This document shows, piece after piece, positions 1 through 5,156 of a DNA stretch of 6,640 bases. Position numbers and translations under genes: made by a program. The stretch spans positions 1 through 6,640 of the forward strand of contig JAIEPI010000102.1 of assembly GCA_019749855.1 (NCBI GenBank), written 5' to 3'. Positions within the stretch are counted from its first letter, which is position 1. The number at the start of each line of letters is the position of its first letter. Under the pieces are notes generated by a model. That model was not told where the DNA came from, did no database searches, and was given only the letters and a program-made list of their open reading frames with translations. This DNA comes from Rickettsiales bacterium. GTDB taxonomy: Bacteria > Pseudomonadota > Alphaproteobacteria > Rickettsiales > UBA998.

Positions 1-1
1 C

Positions 2-322
2 CAAAGCCCGATCATTGCCGCTTTGAATGACCGATTCCGCCAGACATACTGGGGAGGCAAGGTCATGACGACCAGCGGCGTGAACGAATTAAGCGATGAT
101 ACCCGCGCCGCCGTGTTCGCCGCCGTGATGCACTACGACAACTTCACCGAAGACAACGACCCATACGGCGAGCATGACTTCGGCAAGGTAGTGGTCGAAG
201 GTCAGGACTTCTTTTGGAAGATTGACTACTACGACCACACCATGAACTTCGGATCAGAAAACCCCGCCGACCCAAAGGTCACCACCCGCGTGCTGACCAT
301 CATGCTCGCGAGTGAGTATTAA
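2..322 (+). CDS. DUF3768 family protein, 5'-truncated by the window edge
   Basis: The reading frame is open from the first bases of the window (reading QSPIIAALNDRF) to a TAA at 320-322. The true start therefore lies upstream, and the in-frame TTG at 23 is probably internal because the family normally continues upstream with an 'I-ALND-FR' stretch. Recognisable DUF3768 hallmarks are GGKVMTTSGV, the DNFTEDNDPYGEHDFG block, FFWKIDYYD, a FGSENPADP loop, and the closing RVLTIMLASEY. About 106 residues are visible, which is near the whole domain. DUF3768 is a small soluble family of unknown function found mostly in Alphaproteobacteria, often in accessory or plasmid DNA (established knowledge, from memory). 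No catalytic residues are known to me. The gene is followed 26 bases later by an intrinsic terminator, so it ends its own transcription unit. Confidence 0.9.
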   Translation, partial: QSPIIAALNDRFRQTYWGGKVMTTSGVNELSDDTRAAVFAAVMHYDNFTEDNDPYGEHDFGKVVVEGQDFFWKIDYYDHTMNFGSENPADPKVTTRVLTIMLASEY

Positions 323-347
323 CGCACCGCCCATCCTACAAACGACG

Positions 348-380
348 AGAGCCGCCCGAATATTCAGGCGGCTCTTTTTA
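348..380 (+). terminator. Rho-independent terminator of the DUF3768 gene
   Basis: A perfect 9-bp stem, AGAGCCGCC (348-356) against GGCGGCTCT (367-375), with a 10-base loop runs directly into a T tract (375-379). It lies 26 bases after the DUF3768 stop codon. G+C-rich stem, T run and position together make a textbook intrinsic terminator. Confidence 0.9.
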
Positions 381-461
381 TCAAATCATTGACTGGCAAG
401 GACAAAACGATTAGTCGTAAGTTGGCTTGGGTTCTGAACCCGTCCACTAAGGCCGACCACT

Positions 462-501
462 CGTCATTGTTAGCTGCGTTAGCTGCGTTAAGACAATGAC
501 G
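462..501. repeat. Hairpin with a 9-bp tandem repeat in its loop
   Basis: CGTCATTGT (462-470) is exactly complementary to ACAATGACG (493-501). The loop between them contains two perfect tandem copies of TTAGCTGCG (470-478 and 479-487) followed by a third partial start, TTA. No T tract follows, so it is a poor terminator candidate. It lies in the stretch 381-525, where I see no gene. It could be a small mobile repeat, a protein-binding site or a scar of recombination; the sequence does not decide. Confidence 0.6.
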
Positions 502-525
502 GAATTAAAAACGAGGGTTTTATGT

Positions 526-585
526 ATGTGGCACGTCTATATCCTTGAAAGCAAAATCCATCCTCCAACCACATTTACTCTTTAG
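526..585 (+). pseudogene. Degenerate 5' end of a GIY-YIG-type nuclease gene
   Basis: A 19-codon frame begins MWHVYILESKIHPP and stops at TAG 583-585. The start of small GIY-YIG (YhbQ/UPF0213-type) proteins typically reads 'M-WYVYILRSKKHP--YYVG-T', so WHVYILESK-HP matches the first beta strand and loop. After HP the frame loses the pattern. The neighbouring frame reads NHIYSLVT from about 564, which resembles the expected 'HIYVGLT' and suggests a one-base frameshift and decay. The rest of the domain (the R and HN motif and the catalytic Glu) is absent. The resemblance covers few residues, so I call it a probable remnant, not a functional gene. Between 586 and 638 I see only the presumed leader of the next gene. 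Confidence 0.5.
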
Positions 586-638
586 TCACCTTCATTGTGT
601 AGCCTTAAACGCGTTATTGTAGATTTCGCGAGTGCGTC

Positions 639-1841
639 ATGGTCATAGTGATACAATTATGCCTTTTTCTGATTGCAGCAGCATTGCGCGGCCGCTTTTT
701 GTTTGGCACGCATCTTAAAGCCAGCAAGGAGAAAAAGGGCTGGCTTACCTATAAGCTCGAGGAAAAAGGCGTCGTTCATGCGCGACATATCGGCATGACA
801 CAACAAAATGGAATTTCATTCATCATCAAGCCTGAGCGATGGTATCATCGCATTCTTAAAAACATCGGCATTGCTCATGAGATGAACATCTCCGATGCGG
901 CGTTTGACAAAAAATACTTCATTACCTCTGATTATCCCTTACATCTTGAACAAATTCTGGCGTCAGGAAAAATGCTTGCCGACGTGAAAGCCCTGTTCGC
1001 GCTGCCGGTTAAATCCCTGCACGCAACATCGCACAGAATATGGTGCACGATCAGGAAAGAGGATATGCATTCTCATGACACTCACTATACAAAGCAGATT
1101 CGGCGGATTTCTCGAATCTCTGAAGCCACTCAGAAAGACTCTCTTCAACAGGAGAGCGCGGGATCATCACGCAAACTCGGAGTCATCGCGTTTCTTTTTA
1201 TTTGCGTGCATGCAGGATTGTTAACAGTAGGTGTCTTTGGCGCACTGCCGACCATGGTCGATTCTAATGATACCGTGGATGTGGACGTGCTCGTGATAAA
1301 GGGCGCAACATTTGGCTGTATCGTGGGTGCGGTATGGTTTCTGGCTATGATGAAGATTTTTCGCAAATCATCATGGGTTTGCTGGGTTTTCGTTGATTTC
1401 ATCATGTGCGGAATCGCAGGATTTATATTATCAGGTATCATTTTTACGAGAGAGGCTAATACCCGCCTACTGCAACCCGCTGCACAGATTTTTAGTCAAC
1501 CGATCACTCAGAAAATTTGCGTTCTGAAATGCCAAAAAAGCTGCGGCAGCCGTTGCACACGACACAGTTCATACCGCTTCCAATCCGATGCCACCTGCAG
1601 CCCTCAGTCACGACAGAACATCATGAATGAAAAAAAGAATTCTGATTACATATGCGCTTCTAGGGCTTGGTATGAGTACACAATTGAGTTAGAGCATTGG
1701 CGAGATGCGTCACTTTATTCATTTACACCCAGCAGAGCTTTGTTCGACAACGTTCACACCTCCACTCGGCTAAATGTTCCTGTCAACGAGGGGGCTTTGG
1801 GGATAGAGTGGGTTGATACCGATCACATTCAGCGAGAGTGA
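639..1841 (+). CDS. Multi-pass membrane protein with a cysteine-rich C-terminal domain (gene 1), function unknown
   Basis: 400 residues; I do not recognise a named family. Residues 2-16 form a hydrophobic N-terminal segment. Residues ~20-160 are a soluble domain with the notable stretches IIKPERWYHRILKNIGIA, AFDKKYFITSDYP and HRIWCTIRKED. Three hydrophobic segments follow (about 180-203, 219-240 and 246-269). The last ~130 residues are soluble and rich in Cys: C294, C298, C302 and C306 are spaced exactly every four residues, with C320 and C339 after them. The end (TRLNVPVNEGALGIEWVDTDH) looks like a beta-rich domain. A disulfide- or metal-stabilised extracytoplasmic domain is an inference. 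The ATG at 639 is the first good start after the nuclease remnant; its Shine-Dalgarno is weak. The TGA (1839-1841) is two bases before the start of a gene-2-type signal peptide, implying translational coupling. The last 86 bp recur exactly at 2966-3051. Confidence 0.75.
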   Translation: MVIVIQLCLFLIAAALRGRFLFGTHLKASKEKKGWLTYKLEEKGVVHARHIGMTQQNGISFIIKPERWYHRILKNIGIAHEMNISDAAFDKKYFITSDYPLHLEQILASGKMLADVKALFALPVKSLHATSHRIWCTIRKEDMHSHDTHYTKQIRRISRISEATQKDSLQQESAGSSRKLGVIAFLFICVHAGLLTVGVFGALPTMVDSNDTVDVDVLVIKGATFGCIVGAVWFLAMMKIFRKSSWVCWVFVDFIMCGIAGFILSGIIFTREANTRLLQPAAQIFSQPITQKICVLKCQKSCGSRCTRHSSYRFQSDATCSPQSRQNIMNEKKNSDYICASRAWYEYTIELEHWRDASLYSFTPSRALFDNVHTSTRLNVPVNEGALGIEWVDTDHIQRE

Positions 1842-1956
1842 AAATGAAACTTTTTTCATCTGCCTGGCAACAATGTCAAAAGCATTTTCTTCTGTCGTTT
1901 GTCGTGTTTTTTACGTGTGATGCAGCAAACGCGGAGGGTTTATCTATGGCGGAGTA
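1755..1956. repeat. Direct repeat, copy 1 (gene 1 end plus gene 2 start)
   Basis: About 202 bp match 2966-3167 at a constant offset of 1211 bp. The first 109 bp (1755-1863) are identical; the remaining 93 bp carry seven substitutions by my reading, and similarity stops after the codon pair GAG TAT / AAG TAC. The unit spans the last 28 codons of gene 1 and the first ~37 codons of gene 2. No terminal inverted repeats or transposase are seen, so this is a duplicated gene segment and not an insertion sequence end. Confidence 0.95.
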
Positions 1957-2191
1957 TGCCAATTGTGATTAGCTACAGCATGGAGCAGGTTAATGGGCCT
2001 ATTTTCCCGAGTTGGAAGCAATTATATCTGAGACTTATAAAAACTGTTTGAATCGCGCTGGCCCCAATACCTACGTATATGTGAATACTCTCATCTACCA
2101 AACTCACCTGTATCGGATTTTACTCCCATCGAAGGAAGAGCGGCTCCCACAAGCTGATTATCTACCTATTTCCGGTAAATTTTCTCTATGA
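1844..2191 (+). pseudogene. Broken chimeric paralogue of gene 2 (signal peptide plus foreign tail)
   Basis: ATG 1844 lies two bases after the gene 1 stop. Residues 1-38 copy the signal peptide and first mature residues of the intact gene at 3055, including FFTCDAANA-EGLSMA. After that there is no resemblance. The frame meets TAG at 1970-1972 (42 codons) and TAA at 1991-1993. It is then open for 65 codons to TGA 2189-2191, with a protein-like tail (YFPELEAIISETYKNC, then NTYVYVNTLIYQTHLYRILL). Another route enters the tail by frameshift: frame ATG 1956 reads MPIVISYSMEQVNGPIF and could join FPELEAII near 2010. Either way the gene is interrupted at least twice. The tail's function is unknown. 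Its last 34 bases overlap the 3' end of the reverse-strand gene. If only the 42-codon piece is made, it would be a secreted signal peptide with almost no cargo. Confidence 0.65.
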
Positions 2192-2736
2192 ACCTGTCCA
2201 TGCAAAGCGCTTGGGAAAACGGGCTCGCGAGCATCAATTATTTCATTCACAACTTGTCTACATCCGACAGCGACTAAAGCACCTCCAATTTGCGCGACTA
2301 CAGGAAGTGGCGCTAACGCCACACCAAGGCCAATCGCGCTGCAACCAACATGACCCAGCATTCTGTCACGATGATTAGGATCGTTTGCGTTGGAAGCATC
2401 AATTAGCAAAGATGCAGTAGCGCCCGCAGCGGCAGCGGGACCTGCTCCAGGAATAGAACTCACTATAGTTCCTGCAGCGCTAAGGGAACGTGATAAAACC
2501 GAATCACCACCGGCTTCAAAAATTTGCCTTCCTAGAGTTTCTGCCATTGATCGAGTCCTCGCGGGTGCTGGCTCGGGCTGTGGCGGCACGGGTGGAAATA
2601 AGTGACTTTGGGCATCTCCCAAAGACGCCCTATTTAATCTTTCTGTATCATTTATTTCGCCCTGCGAAACTTCTTGTCTCCCCCGCGGCCTGTTGGAAAC
2701 CGGAGGATTATTTGGGCGACGTCTGTGCTCTGACAG
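2158..2736 (-). CDS. Gly/Ala-rich hydrophobic protein with disordered Pro/Arg-rich N-terminus; CTG start likely
   Basis: Not recognised. The frame is open from 2745 down to TAA at 2160-2158. The only ordinary starts are a TTG at 2622 (154 residues) and an internal ATG. Upstream of the TTG the frame continues with protein-like composition. A near-perfect Shine-Dalgarno TAAGGAG (2748-2742) sits five bases before CTG 2736-2734, giving 192 residues beginning (M)SEHRRRPNNPPVSNRPRGR. I therefore prefer CTG, either a rare true start or a mutated ATG. The first ~65 residues are hydrophilic, with a FPPVPPQPEPAPA proline run. Residues ~85-115 and ~125-155 are two Gly/Ala-rich hydrophobic segments (including SSIPGAGPAAAAGA and IGLGVALAPLPVVAQIGG), joined by a polar NANDPNHRDRM loop. 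A hydrophobic-hairpin membrane-active or secreted effector is possible, but that is inference. It lies between the two repeat copies, antisense to its surroundings. Confidence 0.5.
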   Translation of the reverse strand: MSEHRRRPNNPPVSNRPRGRQEVSQGEINDTERLNRASLGDAQSHLFPPVPPQPEPAPARTRSMAETLGRQIFEAGGDSVLSRSLSAAGTIVSSIPGAGPAAAAGATASLLIDASNANDPNHRDRMLGHVGCSAIGLGVALAPLPVVAQIGGALVAVGCRQVVNEIIDAREPVFPSALHGQVHRENLPEIGR

Positions 2737-2741
2737 AACAA

Positions 2742-2748
2742 CTCCTTA
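2742..2748 (-). promoter_or_regulatory. Strong Shine-Dalgarno sequence that decides the upstream CTG start
   Basis: The reverse strand reads TAAGGAG at 2748-2742, complementary to the 3' end of 16S rRNA over seven bases, then TTGTT and CTG (2736-2734) at the ideal distance. No comparable site stands before TTG 2622. The TAA inside it is the in-frame stop that closes the frame upstream. Confidence 0.55.
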
Positions 2749-2756
2749 ATGATCAC

Positions 2757-2771
2757 GTTAATAAAATTAAC
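2757..2771. promoter_or_regulatory. Candidate operator: inverted repeat in the leader of the reverse-strand gene
   Basis: GTTAAT (2757-2762) and ATTAAC (2766-2771) form a perfect inverted repeat with an AAA spacer, nine bases upstream of the Shine-Dalgarno sequence. The surroundings (2750-2860) are A+T-rich with a TATATATA run (2774-2781) and would hold the promoter of the reverse-strand gene, though I cannot assign -35 and -10 boxes with confidence. Short A+T palindromes also arise by chance. Confidence 0.3.
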
Positions 2772-2859
2772 ACATATATATGACAGATTTGTTACAACCA
2801 GTAGTTATTGAATAAAACCTCTAGTATTACAACTAAACCAGCGTTAATTTGTGCATTTC

Positions 2860-2946
2860 TCAGTCTCCTACGTCCTCATCGTCTAGCGCAAGCACTTCAT
2901 CCTGCTTGAGATGCCTTAGACGGCCAGAAGCGCCGGAATCAGCTTG
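2860..2946 (-). pseudogene. Possible 3' remnant of an unrecognised reverse-strand gene
   Basis: The reverse strand is open for 28 codons, from a stop at 2949-2947 to TGA 2862-2860, and reads GRLRHLKQDEVLALDDEDV near its end. The charged, acidic tail is protein-like and there is no start codon. It breaks off within 20 bases of the left edge of repeat copy 2, as expected if a rearrangement cut a gene there. So short a frame can occur by chance. Confidence 0.2.
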
Positions 2947-2965
2947 TTACTTAAAGGCGAGACAC

Positions 2966-3052
2966 CACACCTCCACTCGGCTAAATGTTCCTGTCAACGA
3001 GGGGGCTTTGGGGATAGAGTGGGTTGATACCGATCACATTCAGCGAGAGTGA
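2966..3052 (+). pseudogene. 3' stub of gene 1 (last 28 codons)
   Basis: These bases encode HTSTRLNVPVNEGALGIEWV and the remaining eight residues to TGA 3050-3052, identical to the end of the protein at 639-1841. The rest of gene 1 is missing. The frame stays open upstream to about 2849, but that part has low-complexity Ser/Arg-rich composition and no likeness to gene 1, so I treat it as chance. The stub may still provide the leader and ribosome-binding region for the gene at 3055. Confidence 0.8.
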
Positions 3053-3167
3053 AAATGAAACTTTTTTCATCTGCTTGGCAACTATGTCAAAAGCATTTTC
3101 TTCTGTCGTTGATCGTGTTTTTTACGTGTGATGCAGCAAATGCGGAAGGTTTATCTATGGCGAAGTA
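2966..3167. repeat. Direct repeat, copy 2 (gene 1 stub plus gene 2 start)
   Basis: Partner of 1755-1956 (see there for identity). Upstream of 2966 the sequence is unrelated to gene 1, which marks a sharp junction inside gene 1 coding sequence. Downstream of 3167 it continues into the intact gene 2. Confidence 0.95.
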
Positions 3168-3489
3168 CGGAGAAGTCGTCGAATATAAAGCAAATGAAGC
3201 CATCCAATATCCCGACTTTACCATCACGTATCAGGGCAGAACGCATGAGGCGAGTCCGGTATTCAAGAATGGATTTAATTATCAGAATTTTATTGTCAGC
3301 TCACCACAAGGCGAGGCAAAGATTCGCTGGACAAGTGGCACCGGTGAGATTTCTGAAACCCGCTTTTTGGTAGATGGCAAAAAATTCTACCTTGATGTGG
3401 CGCCGCGCAAAGACGGTCTGTATATCAAGCGCACACAACCTATCCTTATTGTGCATGATGAGGAACATTATCAATCGTACCGCAAATGA
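3055..3489 (+). CDS. Small secreted protein (gene 2), function unknown
   Basis: 144 residues. I chose ATG 3055 over GTG 3049 because the AGCGAGAG stretch is well spaced from the ATG and too close to the GTG. Residues 1-30 form a signal peptide: a basic part with K13, a hydrophobic core FLLSLIVFF (15-23), and a probable signal peptidase I site after ANA (28-30). The cysteine at 25 lacks a proper lipobox, so it is probably not a lipoprotein. The mature ~114 residues look all-beta: YKANEAIQYPDFTITYQG, an FIVSSPQGEAKIRWTSGTGE block, then FLVDGKKFYLDVA. Small periplasmic proteins with such a 'DF-I-Y-G ... W-SGTG' pattern occur widely without a known role (from memory). The start is preceded by the gene 1 stub, so an ancestral gene 1-gene 2 pair is likely. 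62 bases separate it from apt, with no strong terminator visible. Confidence 0.75.
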   Translation: MKLFSSAWQLCQKHFLLSLIVFFTCDAANAEGLSMAKYGEVVEYKANEAIQYPDFTITYQGRTHEASPVFKNGFNYQNFIVSSPQGEAKIRWTSGTGEISETRFLVDGKKFYLDVAPRKDGLYIKRTQPILIVHDEEHYQSYRK

Positions 3490-3551
3490 CCTTGTGATGA
3501 CACTTAAGCATTTATAAGATATGGCTGCATTCATTTGCAGGAGCATCTTCT

Positions 3552-4085
3552 ATGAAACCCTCTATCGCCAACGGTGCTATTGACTTACGCACACTGATTA
3601 CCGGTGTCCCCAATTTTCCGAAAAAGGGGATTTTGTTTCGTGATATTTCGCCACTGCTGCGAACACATTTCAGCGAGACGATAAATCAAATGGGCACGCT
3701 GTTGAATACGGCACAATGGCAGGAGATTGACGTGATTGGCGGCATTGAATCGCGAGGATTCATATTGGGTGCGGCGCTGGCGGCCACACAACACAAAGGC
3801 TTTGTGAAAATTCGTAAAAAAGGCAAACTGCCGCCGCCCGTTTCAACGCGAGCTTACGGCCTTGAATATGGCGAAGATGCGTTGGAAATGCAGGCAGGCA
3901 GCGGGCGCATGCTGATTGTGGACGATGTGCTGGCCACCGGCGGTACGCTTCATGCCGCAGCAGAGTTGGCGCAGGAGACGGGCTATCAGGTGCAGGGCTT
4001 CGCCTGCCTGATTGACCTGTGTTTTCTCAATGATTTTTCATGGCAGGGGCTGCGCGCCACCTCCCTGCTCACCTACGAGTCTTAG
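3552..4085 (+). CDS. apt: Adenine phosphoribosyltransferase
   Basis: Converts adenine plus PRPP to AMP and pyrophosphate in the cytoplasm (purine salvage). The 177 residues match the usual length. Visible type I phosphoribosyltransferase features are the N-terminal VPNFPKKGILFRDISPLL (19-36), typical of APRT; IGGIESRGFILG (62-73); the flexible-loop RKKGKLPPP (88-96); and the PRPP-binding motif MLIVDDVLATGGTL (120-133) with its acidic pair D124/D125. AGGAG (3539-3543) lies eight bases before ATG 3552. A small CTGCA/TGCAG inverted repeat (3525-3540) touches this ribosome-binding site and may only be chance. The TAG is followed at once by the ATG of the nucleosidase gene, so the two are almost certainly cotranscribed and coupled. 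Confidence 0.97.
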   Translation: MKPSIANGAIDLRTLITGVPNFPKKGILFRDISPLLRTHFSETINQMGTLLNTAQWQEIDVIGGIESRGFILGAALAATQHKGFVKIRKKGKLPPPVSTRAYGLEYGEDALEMQAGSGRMLIVDDVLATGGTLHAAAELAQETGYQVQGFACLIDLCFLNDFSWQGLRATSLLTYES

Positions 4086-4658
4086 ATGCATCCGTTACTG
4101 GTGATGGCACTTGAGCAGGAGGGGTCTGCGCATCTCACGGCGCTGGGCTATGAAGTGCTGCTGTGCGGCGTTGGCAAGGTCAATGCAACGCATGCCCTCA
4201 CCCGCCGTTTAGTGGTCGCCTCACAACGCCACGAAGACATACCATGGGTGCTGAATCTTGGCTCTGCAGGTAGTCATCGTTTCAGCGCTGGGCAATTGGT
4301 GGAAGCGGGGCATTTTGTGCAACGCGATATGGATGTACGCGGCTTGGGTTTTGCTCTCGGTGAAACGCCGTTTGAATCGGATACTCCCATCATTGAAACG
4401 ACGCGCCGTTTCATCCATTTGCCCCATGCAACATGCGCGACCGGAGATTCTTTTGTGCAGGAGCCACCTGCACTTGCGGGCGACATCGTTGATATGGAAG
4501 CCTATGCGTTGGCAAAAGTCTGTCAACGTGAGTCCGTGCCATTTGCGTGCGTCAAATACATTACGGATGGCGCAGATGGACAAGCCGCCAGTGACTGGAA
4601 AACAAACTGCGCGAGGGCAGAGCAGGCCTTTGCGGTCTTGCTGACACAATACGCTTAG
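4086..4658 (+). CDS. MTA/SAH nucleosidase-like protein (PNP/UDP phosphorylase superfamily)
   Basis: 190 residues. The family cleaves N-glycosidic bonds of purine nucleosides; by context the likely reaction is release of adenine from 5'-methylthioadenosine or S-adenosylhomocysteine. Conserved positions seen: the N-terminal MALEQE (7-12), supplying the acidic residue expected in MTAN; LCGVGKVNA (26-34); LNLGSAG (56-62); QRDMDVRGLG (79-88); ATGDSFV (118-124); VDMEAYALA (135-143) with the substrate-binding Met-Glu pair M137/E138; and VKYITDGAD (156-164), whose D161 matches the catalytic Asp of E. coli MTAN. It is about 40 residues shorter than E. coli MTAN, so specificity (MTA, SAH, adenosine, futalosine) is uncertain. 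The ATG directly follows the apt stop with no spacer, so it must rely on coupling or on AT-rich-free internal signals within apt. Released adenine would be the Apt substrate. Confidence 0.85.
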   Translation: MHPLLVMALEQEGSAHLTALGYEVLLCGVGKVNATHALTRRLVVASQRHEDIPWVLNLGSAGSHRFSAGQLVEAGHFVQRDMDVRGLGFALGETPFESDTPIIETTRRFIHLPHATCATGDSFVQEPPALAGDIVDMEAYALAKVCQRESVPFACVKYITDGADGQAASDWKTNCARAEQAFAVLLTQYA

Positions 4659-5104
4659 TTGGCGCGTTGCACCGCTTGCGGGCTATCGAGTGAAAAGGCC
4701 GGAATCACTACATCAAAACGCTGCTTGGATTCATGGTCTTCCATCTCATAGGTGCCATACATCAGCCCTGATGGCGTGTGTAATACCGTGCCGCTAGTGT
4801 AGTGAAACGCACCGCCTGGAACCAACTCCGGCTGTTCCCCGACCACGCCCGGGCCGTGTACGGTTTGTTGCTGGCCTTCAGCATCCGTGATGTTCCACGT
4901 GCGATTGAGCAACGTCACCGTGTGCTTGCTGTGATTCTCGATGAAGATGGTGTAGGCCCACACATAGTGCTCCTCCTCCGGCTCTGACTGTTCGGCCAGA
5001 TAGACGGGCAACGCGGTTACCTTGATGGCATGTGTGGTGCGCGTATAGATCTGTGCATGGTCGAATGCATCATCATCTGTTTCCATGGAATTGCTTTTTA
5101 TCAT
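4655..5104 (-). CDS. apaG: ApaG domain protein
   Basis: A small beta-sandwich (fibronectin type III-like) protein, called Co2+/Mg2+ efflux protein in older annotation; the true biochemical role is unsettled. The match is clear along the length: THAIKVTALPVYLAEQS, then EEEHYVWAYTIFIENH, LLNRTWNITDAEG, the glycine motif GPGVVGEQPELVPG, FHYTSGTVLHTPSGLMYGTYEM, and VVIPAFSLDSP. I place the start at ATG 5104 (149 residues); ATG 5086 (143 residues) is almost as good, and neither has a clear Shine-Dalgarno. A longer frame to 5185 runs into the hydroxylase gene and has no ApaG likeness, so I reject it. The usual ApaG is about 125-130 residues, so a short extra N-terminus remains. It follows the hydroxylase gene by 52 bases and is probably cotranscribed. 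Its stop overlaps that of the convergent nucleosidase gene. Confidence 0.93.
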   Translation of the reverse strand: MIKSNSMETDDDAFDHAQIYTRTTHAIKVTALPVYLAEQSEPEEEHYVWAYTIFIENHSKHTVTLLNRTWNITDAEGQQQTVHGPGVVGEQPELVPGGAFHYTSGTVLHTPSGLMYGTYEMEDHESKQRFDVVIPAFSLDSPQAVQRAN

Positions 5105-5156
5105 ATGAACGATCAAGACGTGTAAAGATTTTCGGTTAACAGATAAGGACCTCAGG

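Noticed and set aside
420..460. A tRNA-like stretch around GGGTTCTGAACCC.
   Set aside because: No cloverleaf, no proper T-loop or acceptor stem could be drawn.
1500..1700. A possible frameshift in the C-terminal third of gene 1, since neighbouring frames give plausible short peptides and a MKKRILITYALLGLGMS signal-like start at 1627.
   Set aside because: The main frame stays open to 1841 with a regular cysteine pattern and a beta-domain-like end, and the alternatives soon stop (TAG at 1690). The single 400-residue protein is the better reading.
2390..2783. Two + strand frames (2390-2605 and 2490-2783).
   Set aside because: They are shadows of the reverse-strand hydrophobic protein gene; composition and start context are poor.
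2849..3052. A 67-codon + strand frame as an independent gene.
   Set aside because: Its second half is only the copied end of gene 1, and its first half is Ser/Arg-rich low-complexity sequence without a Shine-Dalgarno.
1755..3167. An insertion sequence or composite transposon bounded by the direct repeats.
   Set aside because: The repeats lie within coding sequence, have no terminal inverted repeats, and no transposase or integrase is encoded between them.
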